From: an uncultured Paracoccaceae bacterium
GTDB taxonomy: Bacteria; Pseudomonadota; Alphaproteobacteria; Rhodobacterales; Rhodobacteraceae
DNA length: 64,000 bases
NCBI GenBank assembly: GCA_937872465.1
Contig: CALMSR010000057.1
Coordinates: 42,621-106,620 of the forward strand
Direction: 5' to 3'
How positions within the stretch are numbered: the first letter of the stretch is position 1; each line of letters starts with the position of its first letter. Below are positions 56,309 through 64,000 of the stretch, piece after piece. Position numbers and translations under genes: made by a program. The notes beneath the pieces are model-generated. The model ran no database searches and was not told where the DNA came from. It was given only the letters and a program-made list of their open reading frames with translations.

Positions 56309-56396
56309 CACACCCCCGTACCGCCCGAGCGGAGGGAGGAGCAGCGACTGGAAGATACGAGGGTGTGCCGGTCCGCCCCGTCAGGCGGGACGGACC
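56309..56396. other. Two hairpins in the gap between GTA capsid and adaptor-like genes
   Basis: A 12-bp inverted repeat (CACACCCCCGTA at 56309-56320 and TACGAGGGTGTG at 56356-56367, one mismatch) is followed by a GGTCCG/CGGACC stem at 56370-56396. They lie between two GTA genes that belong to one operon, so they may cause partial termination or processing, which would raise capsid mRNA relative to downstream genes. Confidence 0.5.
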
Positions 56397-56432
56397 TGTT
56401 TGCGCCGGCGTCGGGCGGGGTCTCCCCGTTCC

Positions 56433-57632
56433 TCAGCTCGCCGCAAATTTCAGGAGCTTGATCGCCGCGAAGTCGCTCACGTCACCGCCGATGCGCTTGG
56501 TGGCATAGAAGAGCACATGCGGTTTGGCCGAGAAGGGATCGCGCAGGATGCGCAGGTCCGGGCGCTCGGCGACGGTGTAGCCGGCGCGGAAATCGCCGAA
56601 GGCGATGGCATAGGCATCCGCCGCGATGTCGGGCATGTCCTCGGCGATCAGCACCGGATAGCCCATCAGCCGCGCCGGCTCGCCGGCAGCCAGGCCGTCC
56701 GACCACAGGAACCGGCCGTCCGCGTCCTTCATCTTGCGCACCGCGCCGGCGGTCTTGGAGTTCATCACGAAGGTCGCGTTGGCGCGGTAGCGGGCGCCGA
56801 GCGAATAGACCAGATCCACCACCGCATCGGCCGGATCGCTGGCGTTGAAATCGCCGTCCGCCCCGGTCGGCACATAGCCGAGCGAGCCCCAGGCGAAGAG
56901 CTCGTTGTCGACCTTGGGATAGCTCAGGAAGCCGGTCGGCTTGTCGTAGCCGTCGCCGGAGATGAAGGCGCTCGCCTCCGCCCGGCTGAACTTGTCGGCG
57001 ATGCGCTGGGCCAGCCAGCCCTCCACGTCGAAGGCGCTGTCGTCGAGCAGGCGCTGGCTCGCCTTCGGCAGGGCCGAGAGCTCGTGCAGCGGGATCGAGA
57101 TGCGGTCGACCTGCGGCGTGCCGGTCTCGGTGCGCTCGGAGGTCTCGTTGGCCCAGCCGGCGCCGATGTCGGAATGATCGACCAGCACGTCGAAGGCCGA
57201 GGCCTCGACGCTCACCACATTGGCGATGGTGCGGATCGACGCCGAGGAGCGGAGCACGCCGACGATCTCCGCGGCGGTCTGCGGATCGACGAGATAGCCG
57301 CCGTCGCCGGCGACGGCGGTCGAGAGCGCCTTTTCCTCGACGCGCAGGCCGCGCAGGCCGTCGTCGTCACCCGAGCGCAGATAGGCCGCGAAGGCCTTCT
57401 TGTGCGGCGTTTCGGTCTCGGCGCCACGCGCGAGCGGGGGGCGGGACATGGCGATGGATTTGCGGTCGAGCATGGCCAGCTGGGTTTCCTGTTCCTTGAG
57501 CTTCGATTTGATTTCAGACTGAAAATTGTTGAATTCGTTCAGAAACCCGGACAAGGCGGTCTTGACCTCCAGATGCGGGTTCTGACCCGACGCGGCGGCT
57601 TCCGCCCGGGACTTCTGTTCAGGTTTCTGCAT
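56433..57632 (-). CDS. GTA major capsid protein (g5-type, HK97 fold)
   Basis: The 399-residue HK97-type capsid protein has an N-terminal coiled-coil delta region (about residues 22-60: FLNEFNNFQSEIKSKLKEQETQLAML), likely removed by the g4 protease, then VAGDGGYLVDPQTAAEIV, VSVEASAFDVLVDH and ASAFISGDGYDKPTGFLSY. RcGTA g5 matches this order and size. The start MQKPEQK is set by the family and lies 41 bp after the g4 stop. Confidence 0.94.
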   Translation of the reverse strand: MQKPEQKSRAEAAASGQNPHLEVKTALSGFLNEFNNFQSEIKSKLKEQETQLAMLDRKSIAMSRPPLARGAETETPHKKAFAAYLRSGDDDGLRGLRVEEKALSTAVAGDGGYLVDPQTAAEIVGVLRSSASIRTIANVVSVEASAFDVLVDHSDIGAGWANETSERTETGTPQVDRISIPLHELSALPKASQRLLDDSAFDVEGWLAQRIADKFSRAEASAFISGDGYDKPTGFLSYPKVDNELFAWGSLGYVPTGADGDFNASDPADAVVDLVYSLGARYRANATFVMNSKTAGAVRKMKDADGRFLWSDGLAAGEPARLMGYPVLIAEDMPDIAADAYAIAFGDFRAGYTVAERPDLRILRDPFSAKPHVLFYATKRIGGDVSDFAAIKLLKFAAS

Positions 57633-57673
57633 CAGTGAATTCCTCGGTGACTGATGATTCTGGCGGCGTGAGG

Positions 57674-58234
57674 TCACGCCAGGAGTTCCCTGGCTTCGCG
57701 GAAAGCATCCGTCAGGGTCCGCGCCAGGTCCGCCTCCTCCTCGGAGATCTCGGCCTGCACCCGCGCGTCGGAGAGCATCGGGAAGGTCACGAGCGAGACC
57801 TCCCAGAGCTCGATTTCGTGCAGCAGGCGCTTGCCGCCCGCCGCCTTCTCGCTGCGCAAGGTCCGGTAGCCGATCGACAGCCCGTCGATCGCCCCGGCCT
57901 TCAGCAGCACCAGCGCCTCGCGCCCGGCCTGCACTTCCGGCAGGAGGCGTCCGCGCACGAAGAGGCCGCGCTTGTCCTCGCGCACCTCGTCCCAGACCCC
58001 GATGGGGCGCGAGGGATCGTGCTGCCAGAGCATCTTCACGCCGCGCCCCGCCTTGGCGAGCGCGGCGAGCGAGGCGCCATAGGCGCCCGGCTGCACCACG
58101 TCGCCGCCATGATCGGCCGCCCCGAAGATCGAGGCATAGCCCGCGATCTCGGTCTCGTCCTTGAGCGCGAGCTCGCCGTCGAAGCCGCGGAATTTCGTTT
58201 CCAGCGGGCTGAATCCGCTTGTCTGATGGATCAT
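57674..58234 (-). CDS. GTA prohead protease (g4-type, HK97 family)
   Basis: The 186-residue serine protease has LWQHDPSRPIG (catalytic His) and KAGAIDGLSIGYR (catalytic Ser in GLSIGY), with a terminal acidic-hydrophobic helix. It cleaves the capsid N-terminal delta domain. It lies 11 bp after the small g3.5-like gene. Confidence 0.93.
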   Translation of the reverse strand: MIHQTSGFSPLETKFRGFDGELALKDETEIAGYASIFGAADHGGDVVQPGAYGASLAALAKAGRGVKMLWQHDPSRPIGVWDEVREDKRGLFVRGRLLPEVQAGREALVLLKAGAIDGLSIGYRTLRSEKAAGGKRLLHEIELWEVSLVTFPMLSDARVQAEISEEEADLARTLTDAFREARELLA

Positions 58235-58245
58235 TGCACCTTCCC

Positions 58246-58491
58246 TCAGGAGACCGAGATTGTGATGAGGCCGTAGGCGATGTCGGCCATGATCAGCGAG
58301 GCCGCGCCATAGACCGCGAGCCAGATCCGCCGCTCCAGCCGGTCGAGCGTGACCTCGATGTGGTTGAGCCTCCGCTCGAGCTGGGACCAGCGTTCCTGGG
58401 TGATGCGTTCGTGCACGTCGATCCTCGCATGGGCGACGTCGAAGGGCTCGTAGAGGAAGCGCGAGCCACCGCCGCGGGCGCTGCCGGACAT
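58246..58491 (-). CDS. GTA small membrane protein (g3.5-type)
   Basis: The 81-residue protein has a coiled-coil-prone middle (RWSQLERRLNHIEVTLDRLERR) and one terminal transmembrane helix (LAVYGAASLIMADIAYGLI). Location between portal and protease matches RcGTA g3.5, the small membrane gene. Its role in assembly is unknown. It overlaps the portal stop by 1 nt. Confidence 0.82.
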   Translation of the reverse strand: MSGSARGGGSRFLYEPFDVAHARIDVHERITQERWSQLERRLNHIEVTLDRLERRIWLAVYGAASLIMADIAYGLITISVS

Positions 58492-59666
58492 CAGCTTTCC
58501 TGCGACCCCGGCAGGCCGAGCATCTGCCGCTTCTCCGCGTCGCTCAGGAAGGTCGCCTTGGTGATGCGCCGCCAGAGCGCCTCGCGCTCTTCGGCCAGCG
58601 CCGGCACGTTGTCCTCGTCGACCTTGATCGCGAAGGGCGTGCCGTAATAGGCCGGCAGCCAGCCCGAGATCGCCGCCAGGGTCTTGGAGACCAGGGGCAG
58701 GACCGTCAGCCGGTAGAAGGCGCGATGCGCCTCGGCGTAATTGGCGTAGGTGTTGTCGCCCGGCAGGCCGAGCAGCATCGGCGGCACCCCGAAGGCCAGC
58801 GCCACGTCCCGCGCCGCCGCCTCCTTGGTGCGGTGGAATTCCATGTCCGAGGGCGAGAAGCCCATCGGCTTCCAGTCGAGCCCGCCTTCCAGCAGCATCG
58901 GCCGCCCGGCGTTGCGCGCGCCCTGGTGATAGGTCTCGAGCTCCTCGACCAGCCGCGAATACTGGTCCGAGGCCAGCGAACCCTGCCCGTCCGCGCCCTT
59001 GTAGACGATGGCGCCAGAGGGCCGTGCGGCGTTGTCCAAGAGCGCCTTCGACCAGGTGCTGGCGGAGTTGTGCACGTCGATTGCGCTTGCCGCCGCCTGC
59101 AGCGGCGAGAGCCCGTAATGGTCGTCCTGCGGGTGGAAGCTCTTGACGTGCAGCACCGGCACCCGCTCCTGGCGCATGTCGAAGACATGCTTCTGGGCGC
59201 CGACGACGTATTCATAGGCCACCGGCCAGCCGTCGGAACCGGGCACCGTCTTCATCCGGTCCGAGCGCAGCACGTAGAGCTCGCGCGGCCCCCCCGAGGC
59301 GGTCTCGCCCGCCGCCTCGAGATAGCCGTCCCCGGTCAGGAGCAGATGGCCGTAGAAGGTCTCCATCAGCGCCGCCCCGCTCTGGCCGGCGTTCGGCGCG
59401 GCCAAGAGGTCGAGCAGCGGATGCGTGTCGAAGCGCCGGTCGGCGTCCTGCACCACCACCGGCACCGCCGCGGCGGCTTCGGCGATGACCTTGACGCAGC
59501 GGAAGGCCACGGGATTGCGCAGGAAGCCGACCTGGGTCAGCGTCGCGGTGTCGCGCGAGGACCAGGCGACCCGCCCGTTGCCGTGGAACGCCACCACCGG
59601 CGCCGCCGCCGAGGCCTTCGCTTCGGGAACGGAGCCCTTCGACATGCGGAAATACTGCAAGACCAT
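58491..59666 (-). CDS. GTA portal protein (g3-type, HK97 family)
   Basis: The 391-residue portal has FLRNPVAFRCVKVIAEAAAAVPVVV, an RPSGAIVYKGADG clip segment, MGFSPSDMEFHRTKEAAARDVALAFGVPPMLLGLPGDNTYANYAEAHRAFYR and an extended C-terminus. It forms the dodecameric DNA gate. ATG 59666 is used; an in-frame ATG at 59645 is also possible. Confidence 0.93.
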   Translation of the reverse strand: MVLQYFRMSKGSVPEAKASAAAPVVAFHGNGRVAWSSRDTATLTQVGFLRNPVAFRCVKVIAEAAAAVPVVVQDADRRFDTHPLLDLLAAPNAGQSGAALMETFYGHLLLTGDGYLEAAGETASGGPRELYVLRSDRMKTVPGSDGWPVAYEYVVGAQKHVFDMRQERVPVLHVKSFHPQDDHYGLSPLQAAASAIDVHNSASTWSKALLDNAARPSGAIVYKGADGQGSLASDQYSRLVEELETYHQGARNAGRPMLLEGGLDWKPMGFSPSDMEFHRTKEAAARDVALAFGVPPMLLGLPGDNTYANYAEAHRAFYRLTVLPLVSKTLAAISGWLPAYYGTPFAIKVDEDNVPALAEEREALWRRITKATFLSDAEKRQMLGLPGSQES

Positions 59667-59725
59667 GAAAAGCTTGCTCCTGAATTGCGAGTTTCGGCGA
59701 ATGGCCCGCTGGACCGTCGGTCGGT

Positions 59726-61138
59726 TCAGAGCCGGCGGATGCGCGGCTCGAGATAGCTCGCGGCCGGATCGATCATCAGATCGGTCATCGCCCAGACCAG
59801 CGCGTCCACGCGGTCGGGGCTGCCGCTTCCGGTGAAGCCGCTGGTGGTCATGGCGGCCATCTCGGCCTCCAGCTCACGGAACGGTTCGCGATGCGACACC
59901 CGTCCCTGCTCGTAGAGGGCGGCGACCGGCTCGGCGCGCGCGACCTTGCCCCGGCTCGCCCGCACCGCCCGGAAGGGCACCAGCGGATCGACCTGGCGGA
60001 TCAGCGCGGCGACCAGCTCGCCCCCCTGGTTGACCTCGGCCACCAGCCTATCGGCGCGATGGGCGTGGAAGAGCGCCACCGCCCGCTCGGCCCAGCCCCG
60101 CGGCGAGGCGCCGGCGATCGAGCCGTCGGCGATCACCTGGGCGATCCAGTCCTGCGGCGGGCCCTTGGCCTCCACCCCGGCGACGACGATGCCGCAGGCG
60201 TCCGCCGAGCTGCCGCTGGTCACCGGCGGGTCGACCGCCACCACCACCCGGTCGAGCTCGAAGGCCCGCGGCGCCCGCGCCGCCTCCAGCATGTCCCAGG
60301 TCCAGAGCGCGCCCTCGACGTCGAGCATCAGCTCGCCGTCGAGCTCCTGCCGCCCCAGCCGCGTGCCGCCGTAGCGCTTGGTCACCGCCTGCAGGAAGCT
60401 CCGCGCCAGATGCATGCGGTTGGCTTCCGTCGGCGCCCGCGTCACCGCGGTGCCGGGCTCCTCCAGCAGCCGCCGCAAGAGCGGCGTGTTGCGCGGCGTG
60501 GTGGTGACCACCTGCCGCGGATCGTCCCCGAGCCGGAGCCCGAACTGCAGCATGTCCCAGGCCGCCTCGGCCTTGCGCCATTTCGCCAGCTCGTCGCACC
60601 AGGCGGCGTCGAATTGCGGGCCGCGCAGCGATTCCGGATCGCTGGCGGAGAATGTCTGCGCGATCGCGCCGTTCGGCCAGACCAGCGCCTTGCGGCCGGC
60701 CTGCCAGACCGGGCGTCGATCCGGCGGCGAGCAGCGCAGGATGCCGCTCTCGCCGAAGATCATCACCTCGCGCGCCTGGTCGAGCGTCTCGCCGACCAGG
60801 GCGACCCGGGAACAGCGCCCCGGGTCGCCCGGCTTGCCCCCTTCGACCTGCGCACGGATCCATTCGGACCCGGCGCGGGTCTTGCCTGCCCCCCGGCCGC
60901 CCAGGATCATCCAGGTCGTCCAGTCTCCCTCGGGAGGCAGTTGATGTCCCGGCAGCGCCCAATGCTCGAAGAGCCAGGGCAGGGACAGGAGGGCGTTCGG
61001 ACTCAACGCGTCGAGAAACGCGCCGAGCTCACGCTCCGGCAACCCAACTAGCAAGTCGCGCAAGGATCTCTGCGCGCGCCGCGTCGAGATCGAGGGCTTC
61101 CCCGATTCCGTCGAGCGTGGTTGTGCTTCGTTTGCCAA
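59726..61138 (-). CDS. GTA terminase large subunit (g2-type)
   Basis: The 470-residue packaging motor has Walker A GGRGAGKT at residues 80-87, then a DPESLRGPQFDAAWCDELAKW segment (Walker B), and an RNase H-like nuclease beginning at VVAVDPPVT. It packages host DNA by headful. The call of TTG 61138 overlaps g1 by 110 nt; later TTG codons near 61050 are possible, so the N-terminus is uncertain by up to 32 residues. Confidence 0.92.
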   Translation of the reverse strand: MANEAQPRSTESGKPSISTRRAQRSLRDLLVGLPERELGAFLDALSPNALLSLPWLFEHWALPGHQLPPEGDWTTWMILGGRGAGKTRAGSEWIRAQVEGGKPGDPGRCSRVALVGETLDQAREVMIFGESGILRCSPPDRRPVWQAGRKALVWPNGAIAQTFSASDPESLRGPQFDAAWCDELAKWRKAEAAWDMLQFGLRLGDDPRQVVTTTPRNTPLLRRLLEEPGTAVTRAPTEANRMHLARSFLQAVTKRYGGTRLGRQELDGELMLDVEGALWTWDMLEAARAPRAFELDRVVVAVDPPVTSGSSADACGIVVAGVEAKGPPQDWIAQVIADGSIAGASPRGWAERAVALFHAHRADRLVAEVNQGGELVAALIRQVDPLVPFRAVRASRGKVARAEPVAALYEQGRVSHREPFRELEAEMAAMTTSGFTGSGSPDRVDALVWAMTDLMIDPAASYLEPRIRRL

Positions 61139-61346
61139 TGCGTGCCTCGATGTCGAGAACGGTCTGCAGCGCCCGATGGTGCGCCTGAAGCGCGCCCACC
61201 AGTTCCTTGCACTCGGCGTCTGCGCCGCGCTGCTGCTTGAGTTGCGTGATCCGCTCTATCAGAGCCCCGGACAGGTCACGGTACAGGTCGATCGAATGCC
61301 GCAGCCTCTCTTCGTCCGCGTTTCGATCTGTTGCTGAAATTGTCAT
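61029..61346 (-). CDS. GTA small terminase-like protein (g1-type)
   Basis: The 105-residue mostly helical protein (MTISATDRNADEERLRHSIDLYRDLSGALIERITQLKQQRGADAECKELVGALQAHHRALQ) fits RcGTA g1, which acts as the small terminase that guides packaging. It is the first structural gene of the operon and overlaps the g2 start. ATG 61346 is chosen; the upstream extension crosses the terminator and is not plausible. Confidence 0.88.
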   Translation of the reverse strand: MTISATDRNADEERLRHSIDLYRDLSGALIERITQLKQQRGADAECKELVGALQAHHRALQTVLDIEARIGKRSTTTLDGIGEALDLDAARAEILARLASWVAGA

Positions 61347-61387
61347 GTGATGAATGCCCTGGCTGCTCCGCCCGGGCCGAAACGAAA

Positions 61388-61409
61388 AGACCCGCCTCGC
61401 GGCGGGTCT
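61388..61409 (-). terminator. Intrinsic terminator in the GTA leader
   Basis: On the minus strand the hairpin has a 9-bp perfect stem (AGACCCGCC with a 4-base loop) followed by TTTTCGTT. It lies between the promoter-like sequence at 61437-61465 and g1 (61346), so it would stop most transcripts before the operon unless antiterminated. Confidence 0.7.
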
Positions 61410-61436
61410 CGACTCACTTCTTCCAGCTTGGCGCAA

Positions 61437-61465
61437 GTCCTACACCGGAGCGCGCGCTCTGTCAA
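61437..61465 (-). promoter_or_regulatory. Promoter-like sequence ahead of GTA g1
   Basis: On the minus strand a perfect -35 TTGACA is followed 17 bp later by TAGGAC (3 of 6). It is oriented toward g1. The weak -10 fits a promoter that needs an activator such as GafA, as shown in R. capsulatus; binding here is inferred, not shown. Confidence 0.5.
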
Positions 61466-61564
61466 CCGGAAATCGTCTCATTAACAGAAGCTTACCGGCG
61501 AACGCTCCAGCGCCGCATCCCGCAACGCCCCCCGATCCTCCCGTATTCTCGCCCCGAAGCCCTC

Positions 61565-61584
61565 GCCCGTGCGCCAGCACGGGC
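61565..61584. promoter_or_regulatory. Inverted repeat upstream of the ParB-like gene
   Basis: GCCCGTGC, GCCA and GCACGGGC form a perfect 8-bp palindrome 26 bp before the ParB-like ATG. It could be an operator for autoregulation, or a parS-like site. No sequence match to the classical 16-bp parS was found. Confidence 0.35.
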
Positions 61585-61610
61585 AGCGCCGCCAATCGAA
61601 GGACCCGCCC

Positions 61611-62459
61611 ATGACCGACCCGATCCAGCTCGTGCCCCTGACCGAGATCGACGCCACCGCGCTCACCCGCGACCGCACCGGCCTCGACCCCGAGCCCCAG
61701 GCCGAGCTCGAAGCCTCCATCGCCGCCTCCGGCCTGCGCCAGCCGATCGAGATCTTCCCCCTCGACGCTCCCCGCGGCGAGGCCCGCTACGGCCTGCTCT
61801 CCGGCTTCCGCCGCCTGCTCGCCTTCCGGACGCTGCACGAAACCCACGGCGCGCCCTACGCCGCGATCCCCGCCTTCCTGCGCGAGCGCACCTCGCTCGC
61901 CACCGCCCTCGCCGCCATGGTCGAGGAAAACGAGATCCGCGCCAACCTCTCCCCTTTCGAGCGCGGCCTCGTCGCCGTCACCGCCCGCAACCAGGGCGCC
62001 TTCGCCTCCATCGAAGAAGCCGTCGACGGACTCTATCCCAACGCCCCCGCCTACAAACGTTCCCGCCTCCGCACCCTCGCCCATTTCGCCGAAGAAATGG
62101 ACGGCCAACTCACCGCCCCGGAAAGACTCTCCCAGCAACAGGCCTTCCGCATCTCCCGCGCCATCTCCGCCGGCTTCGGCGAACTCATTCGCACCGCCCT
62201 CGAAGAATCGAGCCTCAAGGACCCAACCCACCAATGGGATCTCCTCCAGCCGATCCTCTCGGAAGCCGACGACCACACTCGCAAACCCGAATCCACCACC
62301 CCCGGCCGCCCCCGCCGCATACTGCGCCCGCGCTACGCCCTGACCGTGCGCCGCGAACGCACCCGCGACGGCTGGAGTCTCCACTTCACCGGCCGCGAAG
62401 CCACCGGCCCACTGATGGATCTGGTGCTGGATGAGATCGAGAGGATGTATGGGCAGTAG
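61611..62459 (+). CDS. ParB/RepB/Spo0J-like nuclease-fold protein
   Basis: The 282-residue protein has the ParB N-domain boxes: GLRQPIEIF (residues 41-49), LSGFRRLLAF (63-72) and ENEIRANLSPFER (106-118). These carry the CTP-binding residues. A helical middle domain (KRSRLRTLAHFAEEM) and a short C-terminus follow. It lacks a recognisable ParB dimerisation tail, and its partner ParA is not adjacent. It is divergent from the GTA operon and could be a chromosome-independent partition or regulatory protein. Confidence 0.8.
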   Translation: MTDPIQLVPLTEIDATALTRDRTGLDPEPQAELEASIAASGLRQPIEIFPLDAPRGEARYGLLSGFRRLLAFRTLHETHGAPYAAIPAFLRERTSLATALAAMVEENEIRANLSPFERGLVAVTARNQGAFASIEEAVDGLYPNAPAYKRSRLRTLAHFAEEMDGQLTAPERLSQQQAFRISRAISAGFGELIRTALEESSLKDPTHQWDLLQPILSEADDHTRKPESTTPGRPRRILRPRYALTVRRERTRDGWSLHFTGREATGPLMDLVLDEIERMYGQ

Positions 62460-62534
62460 CACAACGGACAAATATCCTACTTGGTTCAGCCCGAGGATTC
62501 CGTAAGCTGGGTCTGCCCGCGACAAGGAGTCCCA

Positions 62535-64000
62535 ATGAAAATTCGAACTCTCAGCATACGCAACTTCAAAGCAATAGATTCCATATTTCTCGAAAATATC
62601 GATGATTCCGTGGTCATCGCGGGGCCGAACGGTTGCGGAAAATCATGCCTTTTTGACGCGATCAGACTGACCAAATCCACATATGGTGGATATCAACAAA
62701 ACGAGTGGCATCATTGGTTTGATGAGTTTCAGATTAACCGACAGCGACTAGGAACCGACGTAATATCTCTCCTCAGAAAAAAATCTGAACCAATGGCAAT
62801 TAAAATTTCATTTGAACTCTCCAACGACGAGAAGATTTATATTAAGAGAAACATCAACCAGATACTAGAGTCGATTGAATGGCAGCACATGCGGTCGGAC
62901 CAGTCCGGTCGCCGAAAAAGTCAATTCTCAGCGTCCGAGGTCCGTCGACACCAACCGAAGATCGACGAAGAAGTCAGAGAACAAACTAAGGCCGTAATCA
63001 GTGAGATAGAAAAACCACTCCATGTTGCCCATGTTGTAATCAGCCCGAGCGGAAATGTCGAAATCAGCCCGTCTCGAATCCTTGAGTTGGTCTTTTCAAC
63101 CTACGATCCCAACAACATCGGTCTAATTGACTACCACGGTGCAAATCGGCAGTACGCCCGCGAAGCGATGGGTGGGATTAATCTAAACATTGACGACAGC
63201 GACCAGAGATACAAAAATCATACGCTATATGGATACTCTGAGAAGTACAAAAACATCAAATCGGAGCTTGCTTCCGCATACATTAAGGACCTAATTTCAG
63301 CGGAGTCTGACTCTACTCACCTTCGATCAATGTCGCTGACTAACACACTGCAAGAACTTTTCCGAATGTTTTTCCCGGGAAAGGGCTTTAAGGGCCCCCA
63401 GCCAACCAGTGACGGAAAGTTGGGCTTTCCCGTCACGCTGGACGATGGGTCCGCCCACGATATCAATGATCTATCCTCGGGAGAGAAGGAGGTACTTTAC
63501 GGCTATTTACGACTACAGAACGCAGCCCCAAGCAATTCAATAATTTTACTCGACGAGCCGGAGTTACATTTGAACCCCAGGCTAGTTCGCGGACTACCAT
63601 TATTTTATCAACGGCATATCGGCATAGCGAAGAAGAATCAGATCTGGCTGGCGACTCACTCAGACGCCTTCCTCCGATCAGCAGTCGGCGAGCCTGGTTT
63701 CTCTATATACCATATGCGGTCGCCGCTTGAATCGCATAAGACTGGCGTACAAATGAAAGATATCTCAGCGAGCGACGAAATTGAGGCTGCACTATTTGAT
63801 CTAGTGGGGGACTTAGCTGCCTTTGCACCGGGTGGAAAGATCGTCATTTTTGAGGGCGGAGGTGATGCCGACTTCGATGTCAGATTTGTTTCAGATCTCT
63901 TTCCAGAACTGGCTGCTAAAGCTAACTTCATCTCGGGCGACAACAAGCTGAACACCCGCAAGAACCCGTCGGCTGTCGACGCCGGCGGTGATCCCGACGC
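62535..64000 (+). CDS. AAA/OLD-like ATPase, partial (runs off the window)
   Basis: At least 488 codons are open. Walker A GPNGCGKS lies at residues 30-37, the ABC-type signature LSSGEKE at 313-319, Walker B ILLDEPELHLNP at about 337-348 and the switch WLATHSD. Later an IFEGGGDADFD segment is like the start of a TOPRIM or DUF4435 domain. This order fits OLD-family, Gabija-type or PARIS-type defence ATPases. AAGGAG precedes the ATG. The DNA is far richer in A+T than all genes to the left, so it is likely acquired. Confidence 0.8.
   Translation, partial: MKIRTLSIRNFKAIDSIFLENIDDSVVIAGPNGCGKSCLFDAIRLTKSTYGGYQQNEWHHWFDEFQINRQRLGTDVISLLRKKSEPMAIKISFELSNDEKIYIKRNINQILESIEWQHMRSDQSGRRKSQFSASEVRRHQPKIDEEVREQTKAVISEIEKPLHVAHVVISPSGNVEISPSRILELVFSTYDPNNIGLIDYHGANRQYAREAMGGINLNIDDSDQRYKNHTLYGYSEKYKNIKSELASAYIKDLISAESDSTHLRSMSLTNTLQELFRMFFPGKGFKGPQPTSDGKLGFPVTLDDGSAHDINDLSSGEKEVLYGYLRLQNAAPSNSIILLDEPELHLNPRLVRGLPLFYQRHIGIAKKNQIWLATHSDAFLRSAVGEPGFSIYHMRSPLESHKTGVQMKDISASDEIEAALFDLVGDLAAFAPGGKIVIFEGGGDADFDVRFVSDLFPELAAKANFISGDNKLNTRKNPSAVDAGGDPD

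Noticed and set aside
46354..61346. An intact prophage
   Set aside because: No integrase, repressor, replication, lysis genes or attachment sites were found; the order and sizes match gene transfer agents.
61331..62434. 367-residue plus-strand Pro/Arg-rich frame over the ParB-like gene
   Set aside because: It is a frame shadow; the ParB domain boxes are in the other frame.

Overview
The window is high-GC DNA from an alphaproteobacterium, most likely a member of the Rhodobacteraceae/Rhodobacterales. The grounds are strong GC bias at third codon positions, a nearly complete Rhodobacter-type gene transfer agent (GTA) cluster with its canonical gene order, a guanine-type alphaproteobacterial SOS box in front of uvrA, and the general housekeeping content. 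No rRNA, tRNA, CRISPR array or insertion sequence was recognised.

Region 1 (1-18.3 kb) is mostly housekeeping: the end of an alpha/beta hydrolase, a LysE-type exporter, a secreted HAD phosphatase, an EEP-family hydrolase overlapping anmK, divergent tyrS followed by an aminotransferase, two cyclophilins, a SnoaL-like protein, coaD, a CBS-pair protein, a LysR regulator divergent from a valine-catabolic operon (mmsA, 3-hydroxyisobutyryl-CoA hydrolase, mmsB), an EF-G paralogue and a dicarboxylate/amino-acid:cation symporter. A 28-residue membrane protein gene sits between mmsB and the EF-G paralogue.

Region 2 (18.5-33.3 kb) begins with uvrA, which has a LexA-box candidate and an unusual 43-bp phased element upstream. 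A surface-polymer-like locus follows (membrane sulfatase-like protein, small YLDPGTGS protein, methyltransferase), with a pair of 22-bp operator-like direct repeats in its divergent promoter. Next come a MarR/DUF1428 divergon, a lytic transglycosylase, ssb, the ligase-associated helicase and PdeM nuclease pair, an SDR plus hydroxypyruvate-isomerase-like pair and a DMT transporter.

Region 3 (33.4-46.3 kb) holds a lipid-transport (Mla/Pqi-like) operon of permease, ATPase, MCE protein and lipoprotein, then a TrxC-type thioredoxin, a small unknown protein, dodecin, WrbA, a cold-shock protein, an SOS-response-associated peptidase lacking its catalytic Cys2, gltX, a zincin-like metallopeptidase, and guanine deaminase divergent from a LysR regulator.

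Region 4 (46.35-61.35 kb, minus strand) is the GTA structural operon, read from g1 (61.3 kb) to g15 and a DUF2793 protein (46.4 kb): small and large terminase, portal, a small membrane protein, prohead protease, capsid, an adaptor-like extra gene, connectors, major tail protein, chaperones, a short tape measure, three baseplate/hub proteins and an NlpC/P60 peptidase. Most genes overlap or nearly touch. A promoter-like sequence and an intrinsic terminator precede g1.

Region 5 (61.4-64 kb) has a ParB-like gene divergent from the GTA operon, followed by an AAA/OLD-like ATPase of visibly lower GC content that runs off the window. This is the strongest sign of horizontal acquisition here and looks like the edge of a defence-type island.
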